Assembly (NCBI RefSeq): GCF_028649535.1
Contig: NZ_JAQSJE010000005.1
Coordinates: 1-64,000, forward strand
DNA length: 64,000 nucleotides
Source of the DNA: Mannheimia cairinae
Lineage (GTDB): Bacteria > Pseudomonadota > Gammaproteobacteria > Enterobacterales > Pasteurellaceae
Direction of reading: 5' to 3'
This document shows positions 55,380 through 64,000 of this stretch, one piece after another; the first letter of the stretch is position 1, and each line of letters starts with the position of its first letter. The translations under genes and the position numbers were made by a program. The notes beneath the pieces are model-generated. The model made no database searches. It was given only the letters and a program-made list of their open reading frames with translations, and had not been told where the DNA came from.

Positions 55380-56960
55380 TTAATGTTCTCTTGTTTGGAA
55401 GAATTGAACATCAGGATAACGTTCTTGTGCAAGATTAAGGTTTACCATTGTTGGGGCAATATAGGTTAAGTTATCGCCACCGTCTAAGGCTAAATTGGTT
55501 TCATTTTTGCGTTTAAATTCTTCGAATTTTTTCACATCCGAACATTCAACCCAGCGAGCAGTAGCAACGTTTACCGATTCATAAATCGCTTCAACGTTGT
55601 ATTCGGTTTTTAAACGAGAAACGACCACGTCAAACTGAAGTACACCCACCGCACCTACGATTAGATCATTGTTGATAAGCGGGCGGAAAACTTGCACTGC
55701 ACCTTCTTCGGAAAGTTGCACCAAGCCTTTTAACAGCTGTTTCTGTTTAAGCGGATCTTTTAAACGAATACGGCGGAAAAGCTCTGGTGCGAAATTCGGA
55801 ATACCGGTAAATTTCAGCGTTTCGCCTTGGGTAAAGGTATCGCCGATTTGAATAGTACCGTGATTGTGCAAACCGATAATATCGCCTGCGTACGCTTCTT
55901 CAGCGTGAGAACGGTCGCCAGCCATAAAGGTTAGAGCGTCAGAAATCACGACATCTTTGCCGATACGCACGTGTTTGAGCTTCATTCCTTTTTCATATTT
56001 CCCTGAAACCACACGCATAAAGGCAACACGATCTCGGTGTTTTGGATCCATATTCGCTTGGATTTTAAATACGAATCCGCTGAATTTCTCTTCACTTGCT
56101 TCAACGGTACGGCTGTCTGACTCACGAGGTTGCGGAGCAGGAGCCCATTCGGTTAAGCCATCTAAGAAATGATTTACCCCAAAGTTACCAAGTGCAGTAC
56201 CGAAGAATACCGGTGTTAATTCGCCTTTGATGAAAGCATTATGTTCAAATTCGTTAGACGCCCCTTGCACTAATTCCAATTCATCACGTAATTGCTGGGC
56301 TAAATCATCGCCAACTTCTTGATCTAATTCAGGATTGTTTAACCCTTTGATTACACGCAATTCTTGAATAGTATGTCCTTGCCCTGTTTGGTAAAGATAA
56401 GTTTCATCTTTAGCAATATGGTAAACCCCTTTGAATAATTTACCGCAGCCAATCGGCCAAGTGATTGGAGCACAACGGATTTTTAGTACGCTTTCCACTT
56501 CGTCTAATAATTCCATTGGGTCACGAATATCACGGTCAAGCTTATTCATAAAGGTAAGAATTGGTGTATCACGCAGGCGAGTAACTTCCATCAATTTGAT
56601 TGTACGTTCCTCAACCCCTTTGGCGGAATCAATTACCATTAAGCAACTATCGACAGCGGTTAAGGTTCGATAAGTATCTTCCGAGAAGTCTTCATGCCCC
56701 GGGGTATCGAGTAGATTTACCAAACAATCGTTGTAAGGAAATTGCATAACGGAGGTAGTAATAGAGATCCCACGTTGCTTTTCCATTTCCATCCAGTCGG
56801 ATTTTGCGTGGGCAGCGGAGCCTTTACCTTTTACCGAACCAGCTGTTTGGATGGCATTTCCGTATAAAAGGACTTTTTCAGTAATGGTGGTTTTACCCGC
56901 ATCGGGGTGAGAAATAATCGCAAAGGTGCGACGTTTATTAACTTCTTGTGGATATGACAT
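55380..56960 (-). CDS. prfC: Peptide chain release factor 3
   Basis: A GTPase that removes RF1 and RF2 from the ribosome after termination. [13 protein letters not shown] (G1), [17 protein letters not shown] (G3) and FMNKLDRD (G4) are clear; the EF-G-like domains follow. The ATG at 56960 ([13 protein letters not shown]) has GAGAAAAG before it and gives 526 residues (E. coli 529). A longer frame from 57005 would lie in the spacer. Confidence 0.96.
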   Translation of the reverse strand: MSYPQEVNKRRTFAIISHPDAGKTTITEKVLLYGNAIQTAGSVKGKGSAAHAKSDWMEMEKQRGISITTSVMQFPYNDCLVNLLDTPGHEDFSEDTYRTLTAVDSCLMVIDSAKGVEERTIKLMEVTRLRDTPILTFMNKLDRDIRDPMELLDEVESVLKIRCAPITWPIGCGKLFKGVYHIAKDETYLYQTGQGHTIQELRVIKGLNNPELDQEVGDDLAQQLRDELELVQGASNEFEHNAFIKGELTPVFFGTALGNFGVNHFLDGLTEWAPAPQPRESDSRTVEASEEKFSGFVFKIQANMDPKHRDRVAFMRVVSGKYEKGMKLKHVRIGKDVVISDALTFMAGDRSHAEEAYAGDIIGLHNHGTIQIGDTFTQGETLKFTGIPNFAPELFRRIRLKDPLKQKQLLKGLVQLSEEGAVQVFRPLINNDLIVGAVGVLQFDVVVSRLKTEYNVEAIYESVNVATARWVECSDVKKFEEFKRKNETNLALDGGDNLTYIAPTMVNLNLAQERYPDVQFFQTREH

Positions 56961-57042
56961 TCTTTTCTCGACAAATTTAAATAAAAAAGGGCGGAAAGCC
57001 GCCAAAAAATTGCCGTTATTTTCGCTGATTTAAGCTCATAGG

Positions 57043-57100
57043 GCAAGCGGTTAAATTTTTCAAAAAATTTACAAAAATATAGAAAAATTTAGCCGCTTGC
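57043..57100. repeat. Extended uptake-signal inverted repeat between divergent prfC and pbpG-like genes
   Basis: Two 19-base arms (57043-57061 and 57082-57100) beginning GCAAGCGG and ending CCGCTTGC are inverse with one mismatch. Unlike most such pairs it lies between divergent start regions, so it cannot serve as a normal terminator. Confidence 0.75.
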
Positions 57101-57103
57101 ACT

Positions 57104-57132
57104 TTGGCACAAGGTTAGAAAAAAGGTAGAAT
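57104..57132 (+). promoter_or_regulatory. Promoter of the PbpG-like gene
   Basis: TTGGCA (57104-57109) and TAGAAT (57127-57132) are separated by exactly 17 bases, 32 bp ahead of the ATG. Confidence 0.7.
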
Positions 57133-57164
57133 AGCCTACTTTAACTCTTAAATTGAAAACATAA

Positions 57165-58031
57165 ATGAAAAAACTACTTCCTTTAATAGTTGCTGCAATG
57201 GTGCTAAGTGCTTGTTCTTCAAAGCCTGCGACTAACGTAAAAGCCCCTCCTCGCATTAAAGCGACGGCCGCTTATATTCCAACTGAAAATTCAGCTTATG
57301 TTGTATTTGATTTAAACCAGAAAAAGTTTTTAGAAGGTAAAAATTTTAATTTGGTTCGCCCGATTGCTTCGGTAACTAAATTAATGACAGCGATTGTTTT
57401 TTTAGAAGAAAACAGATATGGCAATGCCTGTCAAACGGCTATTTTGCCTTCAGACGCAGATTTTATTAAAGGCACAACCAGCCCACTGCCGAAAAATGTG
57501 AATATTCCTTGTAATGAATTATTAAAAGCGATGCTAGTTCGTTCAGATAACTACGCTGCCCACGCACTAGCTCACGCTACTCATTTAAATAAAGCACAGT
57601 TTATGGCTCGTATGAATAGCAAAGCTCGTGAAATTGGCATGACACAAACCTATTTTGCCGATAGCTCTGGTTTATCGCCAAATAATGTTTCAACCGTGGT
57701 TGATTTAGCCAAATTGGCAGGCTATGCAGCAGGCAAAGCAGAAATCCAACAGCTTTCTAATGCTCCATTAATAGGGGTGAATGCAGGCGGTAAACATTTT
57801 TCAATGCGTAACACCAATAGCATTGTACGTTCACAAAGTTATCCTGCAATGGTAAGTAAAACAGGCTACACCCGTGAAGCTGGGTATAATTTAGCCTTTA
57901 TTGCTCAGCAAAATTGTAATGGTAAACGCATTGGTGTGGTCAGCTTAAATAATGAAAGTGCAGCTTCCCGAGTTGATTTTACCGAAGCGATGCTGGCGAA
58001 ATATCAATGTAGAAGACAATATAATTCTTAA
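57165..58031 (+). CDS. PbpG-like D-alanyl-D-alanine endopeptidase/carboxypeptidase (S11), lipoprotein
   Basis: A penicillin-binding peptidase of the S11 family that cuts peptidoglycan cross-links or terminal D-Ala. Catalytic motifs are SVTK (69-72), SDN (127-129) and KTG (232-234). The segment IKGTTSPLPKN is typical of PBP7/PbpG. A lipobox LSAC (Cys about 17) predicts outer-membrane anchoring, unlike soluble E. coli PBP7. Length 288. No membrane-anchoring C-terminal helix. Confidence 0.88.
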   Translation: MKKLLPLIVAAMVLSACSSKPATNVKAPPRIKATAAYIPTENSAYVVFDLNQKKFLEGKNFNLVRPIASVTKLMTAIVFLEENRYGNACQTAILPSDADFIKGTTSPLPKNVNIPCNELLKAMLVRSDNYAAHALAHATHLNKAQFMARMNSKAREIGMTQTYFADSSGLSPNNVSTVVDLAKLAGYAAGKAEIQQLSNAPLIGVNAGGKHFSMRNTNSIVRSQSYPAMVSKTGYTREAGYNLAFIAQQNCNGKRIGVVSLNNESAASRVDFTEAMLAKYQCRRQYNS

Positions 58032-58043
58032 TCAGTGATTTCT

Positions 58044-58086
58044 AAAAACGCAATTTTCTTTTAACCTTGAGGAAATTGCGTTTTTT
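58044..58086 (+). terminator. Terminator of the PbpG-like gene
   Basis: AAAAACGCAATTT (58044-58056) and AAATTGCGTTTTT (58073-58085) form a perfect 13-bp stem with a T6 tail. Confidence 0.88.
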
Positions 58087-58130
58087 CTCTACAATATCGC
58101 CCTTTAATTAGCGTAAATTGAGACAATATC

Positions 58131-58715
58131 GTGTCAGACATTAAATTAATCGTTGGGCTTGCCAACCCTGGGGCAAAATATGAAGATACTCGCCATAATG
58201 CAGGGGAGTGGCTTATTAATGAACTTGCTCGTATGTATAATGTTAGCCTAAAAGAAGAGGCTAAATATTTCGGTAAAGTGGCAAAAATCAATACGGCTCG
58301 AGGCGAAGTTCGTTTGTTAGTGCCAACTACATTTATGAATTTAAGCGGTAAGGCAGTTGGAGCATTAGCGAATTTTTACCGAATTAAGCCAGAAGAAATT
58401 TTAGTCGCCCACGATGAGTTAGATTTACCCCCAGGTTCTGCCAAAATTAAAAAAGGTGGCGGACACGGTGGGCATAACGGCTTAAAAGATATTATTGCAG
58501 CTTTAGGGAATAATAAAGAATTCTACCGTGTGCGAATTGGCATTGGACACCCGGGGCATAAAGATATGGTTGCCGCTTATGTCTTAGGCAAACCGGCTCC
58601 ACAAGAAAAAGAGTTAATCAATGCAACGGTAGATGAAGCCAGCCGTTGTGTTGAAATTTGGCTTAAAGATGATGTAACCAAAGCAATGAACCGCTTAAAT
58701 GGGTTTAAGGCATAA
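58131..58715 (+). CDS. pth: Peptidyl-tRNA hydrolase
   Basis: Releases tRNA from prematurely terminated peptidyl-t[23 protein letters not shown] (catalytic His), [33 protein letters not shown] and GGHNGLKDI match Pth. The start is GTG at 58131, giving [10 protein letters not shown] and 194 residues as in E. coli. Followed 27 bp later by ychF, a conserved pair. Confidence 0.97.
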   Translation: MSDIKLIVGLANPGAKYEDTRHNAGEWLINELARMYNVSLKEEAKYFGKVAKINTARGEVRLLVPTTFMNLSGKAVGALANFYRIKPEEILVAHDELDLPPGSAKIKKGGGHGGHNGLKDIIAALGNNKEFYRVRIGIGHPGHKDMVAAYVLGKPAPQEKELINATVDEASRCVEIWLKDDVTKAMNRLNGFKA

Positions 58716-58742
58716 AGAATTATTTAAAATAGGAAACAAAAA

Positions 58743-59834
58743 ATGGGATTTAAATGTGGTATCGTCGGTTTACCAAACGTGGGTAAATCAACACTTTTCA
58801 ACGCACTTACAAAAGCAGGTATTGAGGCGGCAAACTATCCGTTTTGTACTATTGAACCAAACACTGGTGTAGTACCAATGCCAGATCCTCGCTTAGATGC
58901 ATTAGCGGAAATCGTAAAACCTGAACGTGTACTACCAACCACAATGGAATTTGTGGATATTGCAGGTTTAGTGGCAGGTGCAAGTAAGGGCGAAGGTTTA
59001 GGCAATAAATTCTTAGCTAATATCCGTGAAACTGATGCAATCGGGCACGTTGTGCGTTGTTTTGAAAACGATGATATTGTACACGTGGCTGGAAAAATTG
59101 ACCCTGCGGATGATATCGAAATCATTAACACCGAATTAGCATTAGCTGATTTAGACAGTTGCGAGCGTGCTATTCAGCGTTTACAAAAACGTGCAAAAGG
59201 CGGTGATAAAGACGCAAAATTCGAACTTTCGATTATGGAAAAAATCCTGCCTGTACTTGAAAATGCAGGAATGATTCGCTCAATCGATTTAGATAAAGAC
59301 GAATTGCACGCAATCAAAGGTTATAACTTCTTAACCCTAAAACCGACAATGTATATTGCTAATGTGAACGAAGACGGTTTTGAAAACAATCCGTATCTTG
59401 ACCGTGTGCGTGAAATTGCCGAAAAAGAAGGTGCGGTGGTTGTGCCGGTATGTGCAGCGATTGAATCGGAAATTGCCGAGTTAGAAGATGAAGAAAAAGT
59501 CGAATTCTTGCAAGATTTAGGTATTGAAGAGCCGGGCTTAAACCGTGTAATTCGTGCGGGCTACCGCTTGTTAAACTTACAAACTTACTTTACTGCTGGG
59601 GTAAAAGAAGTACGTGCTTGGACTGTTGCTATTGGAGCAACAGCACCAAAAGCAGCAGCGGTTATCCACACCGATTTTGAAAAAGGCTTTATCCGTGCCG
59701 AAGTTATTTCTTATCAAGATTTTATCGATAATAAAGGCGAAGCAGGAGCAAAAGAAGCAGGTAAATGGCGATTAGAAGGAAAAGAATATATCGTTCAAGA
59801 CGGCGATGTAATGCATTTCCGTTTTAATGTGTAA
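58743..59834 (+). CDS. ychF: Redox-regulated ATPase/GTPase YchF
   Basis: An Obg-family P-loop protein (OLA1 homologue) that prefers ATP and binds ribosomes. [20 protein letters not shown] is the P-loop, [20 protein letters not shown] the G3 region, and YIANVNED replaces NKxD, which explains the ATP preference. A C-terminal TGS domain ends in [15 protein letters not shown]. Length 363 as in E. coli. Confidence 0.97.
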   Translation: MGFKCGIVGLPNVGKSTLFNALTKAGIEAANYPFCTIEPNTGVVPMPDPRLDALAEIVKPERVLPTTMEFVDIAGLVAGASKGEGLGNKFLANIRETDAIGHVVRCFENDDIVHVAGKIDPADDIEIINTELALADLDSCERAIQRLQKRAKGGDKDAKFELSIMEKILPVLENAGMIRSIDLDKDELHAIKGYNFLTLKPTMYIANVNEDGFENNPYLDRVREIAEKEGAVVVPVCAAIESEIAELEDEEKVEFLQDLGIEEPGLNRVIRAGYRLLNLQTYFTAGVKEVRAWTVAIGATAPKAAAVIHTDFEKGFIRAEVISYQDFIDNKGEAGAKEAGKWRLEGKEYIVQDGDVMHFRFNV

Positions 59835-59964
59835 TTTGCAAAATTCATGAGAAAAAAGACCGCTTGTATTAAATACTTAGCGCTTTTTTTATATCAAAAA
59901 ATATTCCATAAGTTAGAAAATAGAGTATTATTTTTAAACATTTATTTATTTTTAAGGAATCAAT

Positions 59965-60720
59965 ATGTCTTCAGTAACCAAGTATCGTTATTTAGCAGTC
60001 TTAGGTGGTATTTTAGCTGTGGGCTTAATGGCGGCAGCTTTTATTCTAGGGAATCAATTTAAAAATTTGCAACAAACTGGTGTTATTACCGTTAAAGGAC
60101 TTGCTGAGGCAGAGCACAAAGCAACATTAGGAGCATGGAGAGTATCGGTGTTTGGTTGGGGACCAACCTATAACGAGGCAATGAAAGCTAATCAATTGAA
60201 CTTAAATCAAGCAGTAAAATTCTTAAAAGAACAAGGTTTTACTGATACAGATAGAGAAATTACTGATATTTCTGTTAATGAGCGTACAGAATATTATGTC
60301 GATGAGTTTGGTAAAGATCGTTCTCGTAAAAATGGTTATAATGCAACTCGTTCGATTGTGCTTTCAACCAAAGATTTACCTAAGTTGCAAAAGGCTCTTG
60401 CACAAATTCAGTTTTTACGAGCTGAAAATGAAGCAATTGATTTTAGCAACCCAGATTATTATTTAGAAAATCTAGAAGAAATTAAACGTGATCTTATTGC
60501 CAAGGCAACGCAAGATGCTTATGTAAGAGCAGAAGAATTTGCCAAAACCAGTAATGTAAAAGTTGGCTTACTTCGCTCAGCTTCGCAAGGATCATTTGAT
60601 ATTAAATCGACCCGCCCAAATACAGAAGATAGCGATGACAGCTATGGCGGTAGTTACGACACTTCTACCATTGACAAAAAAGTGCGTTTAGTTGTAACTA
60701 TTCAATATGCGATTAATTAA
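59965..60720 (+). CDS. SIMPL (DUF541) domain protein
   Basis: A 251-residue protein with one N-terminal hydrophobic helix (about 9-28) that could be a membrane anchor or uncleaved signal, then a SIMPL domain: VITVKGLAEAEHKATLGAWR, YNATRSIVLSTKDLPKLQKA, AYVRAEEFAKTSNVKVGLLR. Family members are periplasmic and linked to oxidative-stress or signalling roles, with no clear enzyme activity. Ribosome site AAGGAATCAAT. Single gene with an uptake-signal terminator. Confidence 0.88.
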   Translation: MSSVTKYRYLAVLGGILAVGLMAAAFILGNQFKNLQQTGVITVKGLAEAEHKATLGAWRVSVFGWGPTYNEAMKANQLNLNQAVKFLKEQGFTDTDREITDISVNERTEYYVDEFGKDRSRKNGYNATRSIVLSTKDLPKLQKALAQIQFLRAENEAIDFSNPDYYLENLEEIKRDLIAKATQDAYVRAEEFAKTSNVKVGLLRSASQGSFDIKSTRPNTEDSDDSYGGSYDTSTIDKKVRLVVTIQYAIN

Positions 60721-60744
60721 TACTAATTTGCAAAATTTCTAACA

Positions 60745-60786
60745 AAAAAGACCGCTTGTGTTACATTAACAAGCGGTCTTTTTTTA
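60745..60786. terminator. Uptake-signal terminator between the SIMPL gene and rph
   Basis: AAAAAAGACCGCTTGT (60744-60759) is inverted against ACAAGCGGTCTTTTTT (60769-60784), a perfect stem made of two full uptake signals and flanked by A and T runs that serve both convergent genes. Confidence 0.92.
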
Positions 60787-60801
60787 TCAAAAATTTACAA
60801 A

Positions 60802-61518
60802 CTATTCACTTAATGCTTTACGTTGTGCATCTACAAGTTGAGCAATGCCTTGTTTTGCTAAATCTAATAAGGTAAGTAATTCCTCGTGTGAGAATGGTTC
60901 GCCTTCAGCGGTGCCTTGTACTTCGACTAAACGTCCGTCTTCCACCATTACCACGTTCATATCGGTTTCTGCGTTAGAATCTTCAATATATTCCAAATCA
61001 CAAACGGCTTGCCCTTCTACAATGCCCACCGAAATTGCTGCCACTAAGCCTTTCATCGGGTTGGTTTTTAAAACGCCGTCTTTTACTAATTTATTCATCG
61101 CATCGTGTAGTGCGACACAAGCCCCTGTGATAGAGGCAGTACGAGTACCACCGTCTGCTTGAATAACATCGCAATCTACGGTAATAGTGCGTTCGCCTAG
61201 GGCTTTTAAATCAACTACTGCACGTAATGAGCGGGCAATTAAGCGTTGAATTTCCATTGTGCGACCGCCTTGTTTGCCTTTTGCTGCTTCACGCTGGGTG
61301 CGAGAGTGTGTGGCACGTGGCAACATTCCGTATTCTGCTGTTACCCAACCTTGTTGCTGACCTTTTAAAAAGCGTGGAACGGTTTCTTCAACGGTAGCGT
61401 TACATAACACTTTAGTATTGCCAAACTCAATCAGCACAGAACCTTCGGCATAAAGGGTGTAATTACGGGTGATTTTGATGTCTCTAACTTGATTAACTTC
61501 ACGATTATTTGGACGCAT
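60802..61518 (-). CDS. rph: Ribonuclease PH
   Basis: A phosphate-dependent 3'-5' exoribonuclease that trims tRNA precursors. [55 protein letters not shown] and [15 protein letters not shown] are characteristic. Length 238 is complete. Divergent from yicC, as in E. coli. Confidence 0.97.
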   Translation of the reverse strand: MRPNNREVNQVRDIKITRNYTLYAEGSVLIEFGNTKVLCNATVEETVPRFLKGQQQGWVTAEYGMLPRATHSRTQREAAKGKQGGRTMEIQRLIARSLRAVVDLKALGERTITVDCDVIQADGGTRTASITGACVALHDAMNKLVKDGVLKTNPMKGLVAAISVGIVEGQAVCDLEYIEDSNAETDMNVVMVEDGRLVEVQGTAEGEPFSHEELLTLLDLAKQGIAQLVDAQRKALSE

Positions 61519-61651
61519 TTTCTTTTCCTTTTTTCTAAAATTTTTACCATTTTAACAAAGAAAACAGTAGAATGTGATGTTTATTCATAAAAGAATATTT
61601 CTACCATTTCCCCTTGAGAGAGAAGGGAACAATATAAAACAAGGAATAACA

Positions 61652-62515
61652 ATGATTTATAGTATGACCGCCTTCGCCCATTTAGAATTAAAAAAAGAGT
61701 GGGGTAATGCCGTGTGGGAAATCCGCTCGGTCAATCAACGTTTTTTAGAAACCTATTTCCGCTTGCCTGAACAATTCCGTAACCTTGAAATGACCTTGCG
61801 TGAACGTCTAAGAGCCTCTTTAACCCGTGGTAAAGTGGAATGTAGCTTGCGGATTGATTTAAGCAAAACGCAAAATAGCGAAATCGCCTTAAACCAAGAG
61901 TATGCGACACAGGTTATCCACTCATTAAAATGGCTGAAAGAAATTGCAAATGAAGGGGAAATCAATTTGGTTGATGTATTACGTTTCCCGGGGGTTGTGG
62001 ATAACGAAAGCCAAGACTTAGACCAAATCGCCCAAGATTTATTGGCAGGCTTTGAGCAAATTCTGGCAGACTTTATCGCAATGCGTGCCAGAGAAGGGGA
62101 AAACGTACAGAACTTGATTCAACAACGTTTAGATGCGATTTCTGTCGAAGCAAGCAAGGTTCAAGCCTTAATGCCTGAAATTCTGCAATGGCAGAAAGAT
62201 CGCTTACAACAACGTTTTGATGAGCTCAATTTACAGCTCGATCCGCAACGCTTAGAACAAGAAATGGTGCTATTAGCACAACGTGTGGACGTGGCGGAGG
62301 AGTTAGATCGTTTACAACTTCACGTGAAAGAAACCAGCAATATTTTGAAAAAAGGCGGAGCCGTTGGGCGTAAGTTGGATTTTATGATGCAAGAGCTTAA
62401 CCGTGAATCTAACACACTTGCTTCAAAATCGATCAATGCCGAAGTAACTAATTCTGCGGTTGAGCTTAAAGTGCTTATCGAGCAAATGCGTGAACAAATT
62501 CAGAATTTAGAATAG
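61652..62515 (+). CDS. yicC: YicC family endoribonuclease
   Basis: A 287-residue protein of the YicC family, recently linked to RNA cleavage together with RNase-type decay. MIYSMTAFAHLELKKEWG, WEIRSVNQRFLETYFRLPE, LLAQRVDVAEELDRLQLHV and GAVGRKLDFMMQELNRESNT are family hallmarks. The ATG at 61652 with CAAGGAATAAC in front is chosen over the longer frame from 61574. Divergent from rph and followed 9 bp later by ygfZ. Confidence 0.94.
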   Translation: MIYSMTAFAHLELKKEWGNAVWEIRSVNQRFLETYFRLPEQFRNLEMTLRERLRASLTRGKVECSLRIDLSKTQNSEIALNQEYATQVIHSLKWLKEIANEGEINLVDVLRFPGVVDNESQDLDQIAQDLLAGFEQILADFIAMRAREGENVQNLIQQRLDAISVEASKVQALMPEILQWQKDRLQQRFDELNLQLDPQRLEQEMVLLAQRVDVAEELDRLQLHVKETSNILKKGGAVGRKLDFMMQELNRESNTLASKSINAEVTNSAVELKVLIEQMREQIQNLE

Positions 62516-62524
62516 GAGCAGAAT

Positions 62525-63400
62525 ATGAAATATGAGAACCAATATCCATCAAATCTCTGCGTGCAACTTGCTCAGTATCGTTTAATTGAAGTAGCAGGTG
62601 CAGATGCTGAGAAATACCTACAAGGGCAATTAACCTGCGATGTGGTAAAACTGGCGGTTGGCGAGCATACTTTAACCTCTCATTGTGATCCGAAAGGCAA
62701 AATGAGTGCCTTATTCCGCCTATTCCGTGCAGAAACTGAAAAATTCATTGTGGTTATTCACACAAGCTTACTGCCAGAGGCCTTAACCCAATTAAAAAAA
62801 TATGCGGTCTTTTCAAAAGTAACTTTCACGGAATTAGACACGCTAATTTACGGCATTATGGGCGATGAGGTTTTTGCAAAATTAACCGAAAATTCGACTG
62901 CTTTAACTTTAACTCAAGGGCAAAAACGAGCTTTTGTGTGGGGCGAAACCTTAACACCTAATGCAGATGAAAGCCTATGGACACTGCTTGATATCCAACA
63001 CGGCATTCCTGTGCTACTTAAAGAAAATCAATTTGAGCTGATTCCGCAAGCGACAAACCTACAAGCGGTCGAAAATGCGATTTCTTTTACCAAAGGTTGC
63101 TATATCGGACAAGAAACCGTAGCTCGTGCCAAATACCGTGGGGCAAATAAACGAGCGTTATTTACCCTAGTTGGCGAATTTGAAGGTGAAATAACCCTGC
63201 CAGAACCCGCCTCAGCGGTTGAAATGCAACTGGGCGAAAACTGGCGAGCAACAGGCACAGTTCTTACCAGCGTTGCTCACAACCAAACACTTTGGGTGCA
63301 AGTAGTGTTAAATAAAGAAGTGGAAACCGAAACTCCGTTCCGAGTGAATGGGGTAAATTTGAAAATGGTCGATTTGCCTTATAGTTTGGAAGAAGGATAA
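62525..63400 (+). CDS. ygfZ: tRNA-modifying/iron-sulfur-repair protein YgfZ
   Basis: A folate-binding protein needed for full activity of certain Fe-S enzymes such as MiaB. YLQGQLTCDVVKL, HCDPKGKMSALFRLF and the signature KGCYIGQETVARAKYRG with its essential Cys are visible. Length 291, slightly shorter than E. coli (326). Likely co-transcribed with yicC. Confidence 0.93.
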   Translation: MKYENQYPSNLCVQLAQYRLIEVAGADAEKYLQGQLTCDVVKLAVGEHTLTSHCDPKGKMSALFRLFRAETEKFIVVIHTSLLPEALTQLKKYAVFSKVTFTELDTLIYGIMGDEVFAKLTENSTALTLTQGQKRAFVWGETLTPNADESLWTLLDIQHGIPVLLKENQFELIPQATNLQAVENAISFTKGCYIGQETVARAKYRGANKRALFTLVGEFEGEITLPEPASAVEMQLGENWRATGTVLTSVAHNQTLWVQVVLNKEVETETPFRVNGVNLKMVDLPYSLEEG

Positions 63401-63406
63401 GAAAAT

Positions 63407-63437
63407 AAACGGTCATATTTTTTATATGACCGTTTTA
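63407..63437. terminator. Bidirectional terminator between ygfZ and the TonB-dependent receptor
   Basis: AAACGGTCATAT (63407-63418) and ATATGACCGTTT (63424-63435) form a perfect 12-bp stem between convergent genes, with a TTTACTTT tail on the plus strand. Confidence 0.85.
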
Positions 63438-63464
63438 CTTTATCTGTCCGTAAAATTATCTTAA

Positions 63465-64000
63465 CTAAAACTTATAACTGAATGTTCCTACAATATTTCG
63501 TGGAGTGCCGTAAGAGTGCGAATTTGGGCTCGTGCGGTAAGTTTTATCAAATAGATTATCGACATTCAACCCCAGTTCAGTGTGTTTGCTGAAACGGTAA
63601 CGTGCCATTAAATCGACGACCGCATAAGATTTTTGTGTGGAGACGGCACGGGCTTTAGCAGCTAGCTCTTCACTTGCACCATAATTTAAGCCCCAAGGCG
63701 TGCCTTCGTAGATTTTGCTTTGCCAACGAACACCACCACCGACCGTCAGATCACCTGCGGTATAACTGCTGAACAGTTTAAATTGGCGACGCGGCACTTC
63801 CGGTTTAAATGGACTGCCGTTACTGTTTTTGCCGATAGCTTGGCTGAAACCGGCAGAAATGAGCCAATTCTCTGTTACTAAGCCGTTGATTTCTACCTCA
63901 AAACCGCGGGTTTTAGTGCTTGGGTCAAAGTCATAGTAGTCGCATGTCAAACCACCTGCGGTATAAGCTGCACAAAAGCCGACGTTCTGTTTACGGGTTT
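63465..64000 (-). CDS. TonB-dependent siderophore receptor, C-terminal part (5' end outside the window)
   Basis: About 178 C-terminal residues of an outer-membrane beta-barrel. The frame stays open to the window edge. STKTRGFEVEINGLVTENWL, NGSPFKPEVPRRQFKLFSSY, LTVGGGVRWQSKIY, VDLMARYRFSKHTELGLNVD and NLFDKTYRTSPNSHSYGTPR are typical last strands of FhuE/FpvA-like ferric-siderophore receptors, and the protein ends in the aromatic residue Phe (GTFSYKF) needed for barrel assembly. The ligand cannot be told. Confidence 0.88.
   Translation of the reverse strand, partial: TRKQNVGFCAAYTAGGLTCDYYDFDPSTKTRGFEVEINGLVTENWLISAGFSQAIGKNSNGSPFKPEVPRRQFKLFSSYTAGDLTVGGGVRWQSKIYEGTPWGLNYGASEELAAKARAVSTQKSYAVVDLMARYRFSKHTELGLNVDNLFDKTYRTSPNSHSYGTPRNIVGTFSYKF

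Overview
This is a chromosomal window from a member of the Pasteurellaceae. The evidence is the gene content (crp-yheU-slmA-dut-coaBC-radC-rpmBG-dat-ddc, napFDAGHBC, lgt, lldD) together with dozens of copies of the 9-base DNA-uptake core ACAAGCGGT/ACCGCTTGT. That core is the Actinobacillus pleuropneumoniae-type uptake signal, used by the Mannheimia/Actinobacillus/Bibersteinia branch rather than the Haemophilus influenzae-type one. The DNA is AT-rich and almost all of it is ordinary core genome, tightly packed.

Layout. 1-300: 3' end of a 5S rRNA gene and two terminators. 0.35-6.7 kb (minus strand): hflX-hfq-miaA, crp, yheU-slmA, dut, coaBC. 6.8-11.4 kb (plus): radC, the ribosomal pair rpmB-rpmG behind a structured leader, then dat-ddc (1,3-diaminopropane synthesis) behind a long structured untranslated region. 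11.5-18.6 kb: a quinone-reductase-like gene and the complete periplasmic nitrate reductase operon napFDAGHBC, with a perfect FNR box between them. 18.6-21.3 kb (minus): cpdA, eda, kdgK. 21.3-22.3 kb: an IS1595-family element that has removed the front of a GntR/FCD regulator. 22.4-26.2 kb (minus): a DASS anion transporter behind a second perfect FNR box, nudF, psiE, a phosphopantetheinyl transferase and a small EamA protein. 26.3-33.2 kb: nhaA, a glycosyltransferase, lpxH, and mltG-tmk-holB-ycfH-DUF1523. 33.3-33.6 kb: three near-identical tandem tRNA-Lys genes. 33.8-39.4 kb: ppa, loiP, and the minus-strand run rppH-TSUP-lgt-gph-trpS.

39.4-39.9 kb is a 513-bp gene-free stretch that looks like a replication origin: three perfect and two near-perfect DnaA boxes, four evenly spaced GATCT-headed AT-rich 13-mers, and an IHF-consensus site. 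Next to it (39.9-42.7 kb) is the most unusual gene group: a divergent HxlR regulator and an overlapping three-gene operon made of two tandem class-M-like (SirTM) sirtuins and an HD-domain phosphohydrolase. The macrodomain and lipoyl-carrier genes that normally accompany SirTM are absent. The first sirtuin carries a one-base frameshift in a GGGG run.

42.7-48.5 kb is metabolic and stress accessory material: EamA transporter, lldD, Bcr/CflA efflux pump, and an NmrA-like reductase plus SnoaL-like secreted protein beside a LysR regulator. 48.6-64 kb returns to housekeeping: murB, a BirA lacking the DNA-binding domain, a DppA/HbpA-type lipoprotein, ptrA, prfC, a PbpG-like endopeptidase, pth, ychF, a SIMPL protein, rph, yicC, ygfZ, and the 3' end of a TonB-dependent receptor running off the window.

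Functional themes are anaerobic respiration and dicarboxylate exchange under FNR, and cAMP signalling (crp and cpdA). Paired inverted uptake signals are widely used as terminator or spacer hairpins. All gene identities come from reading the translated sequence and remembered family motifs; no database search was run.
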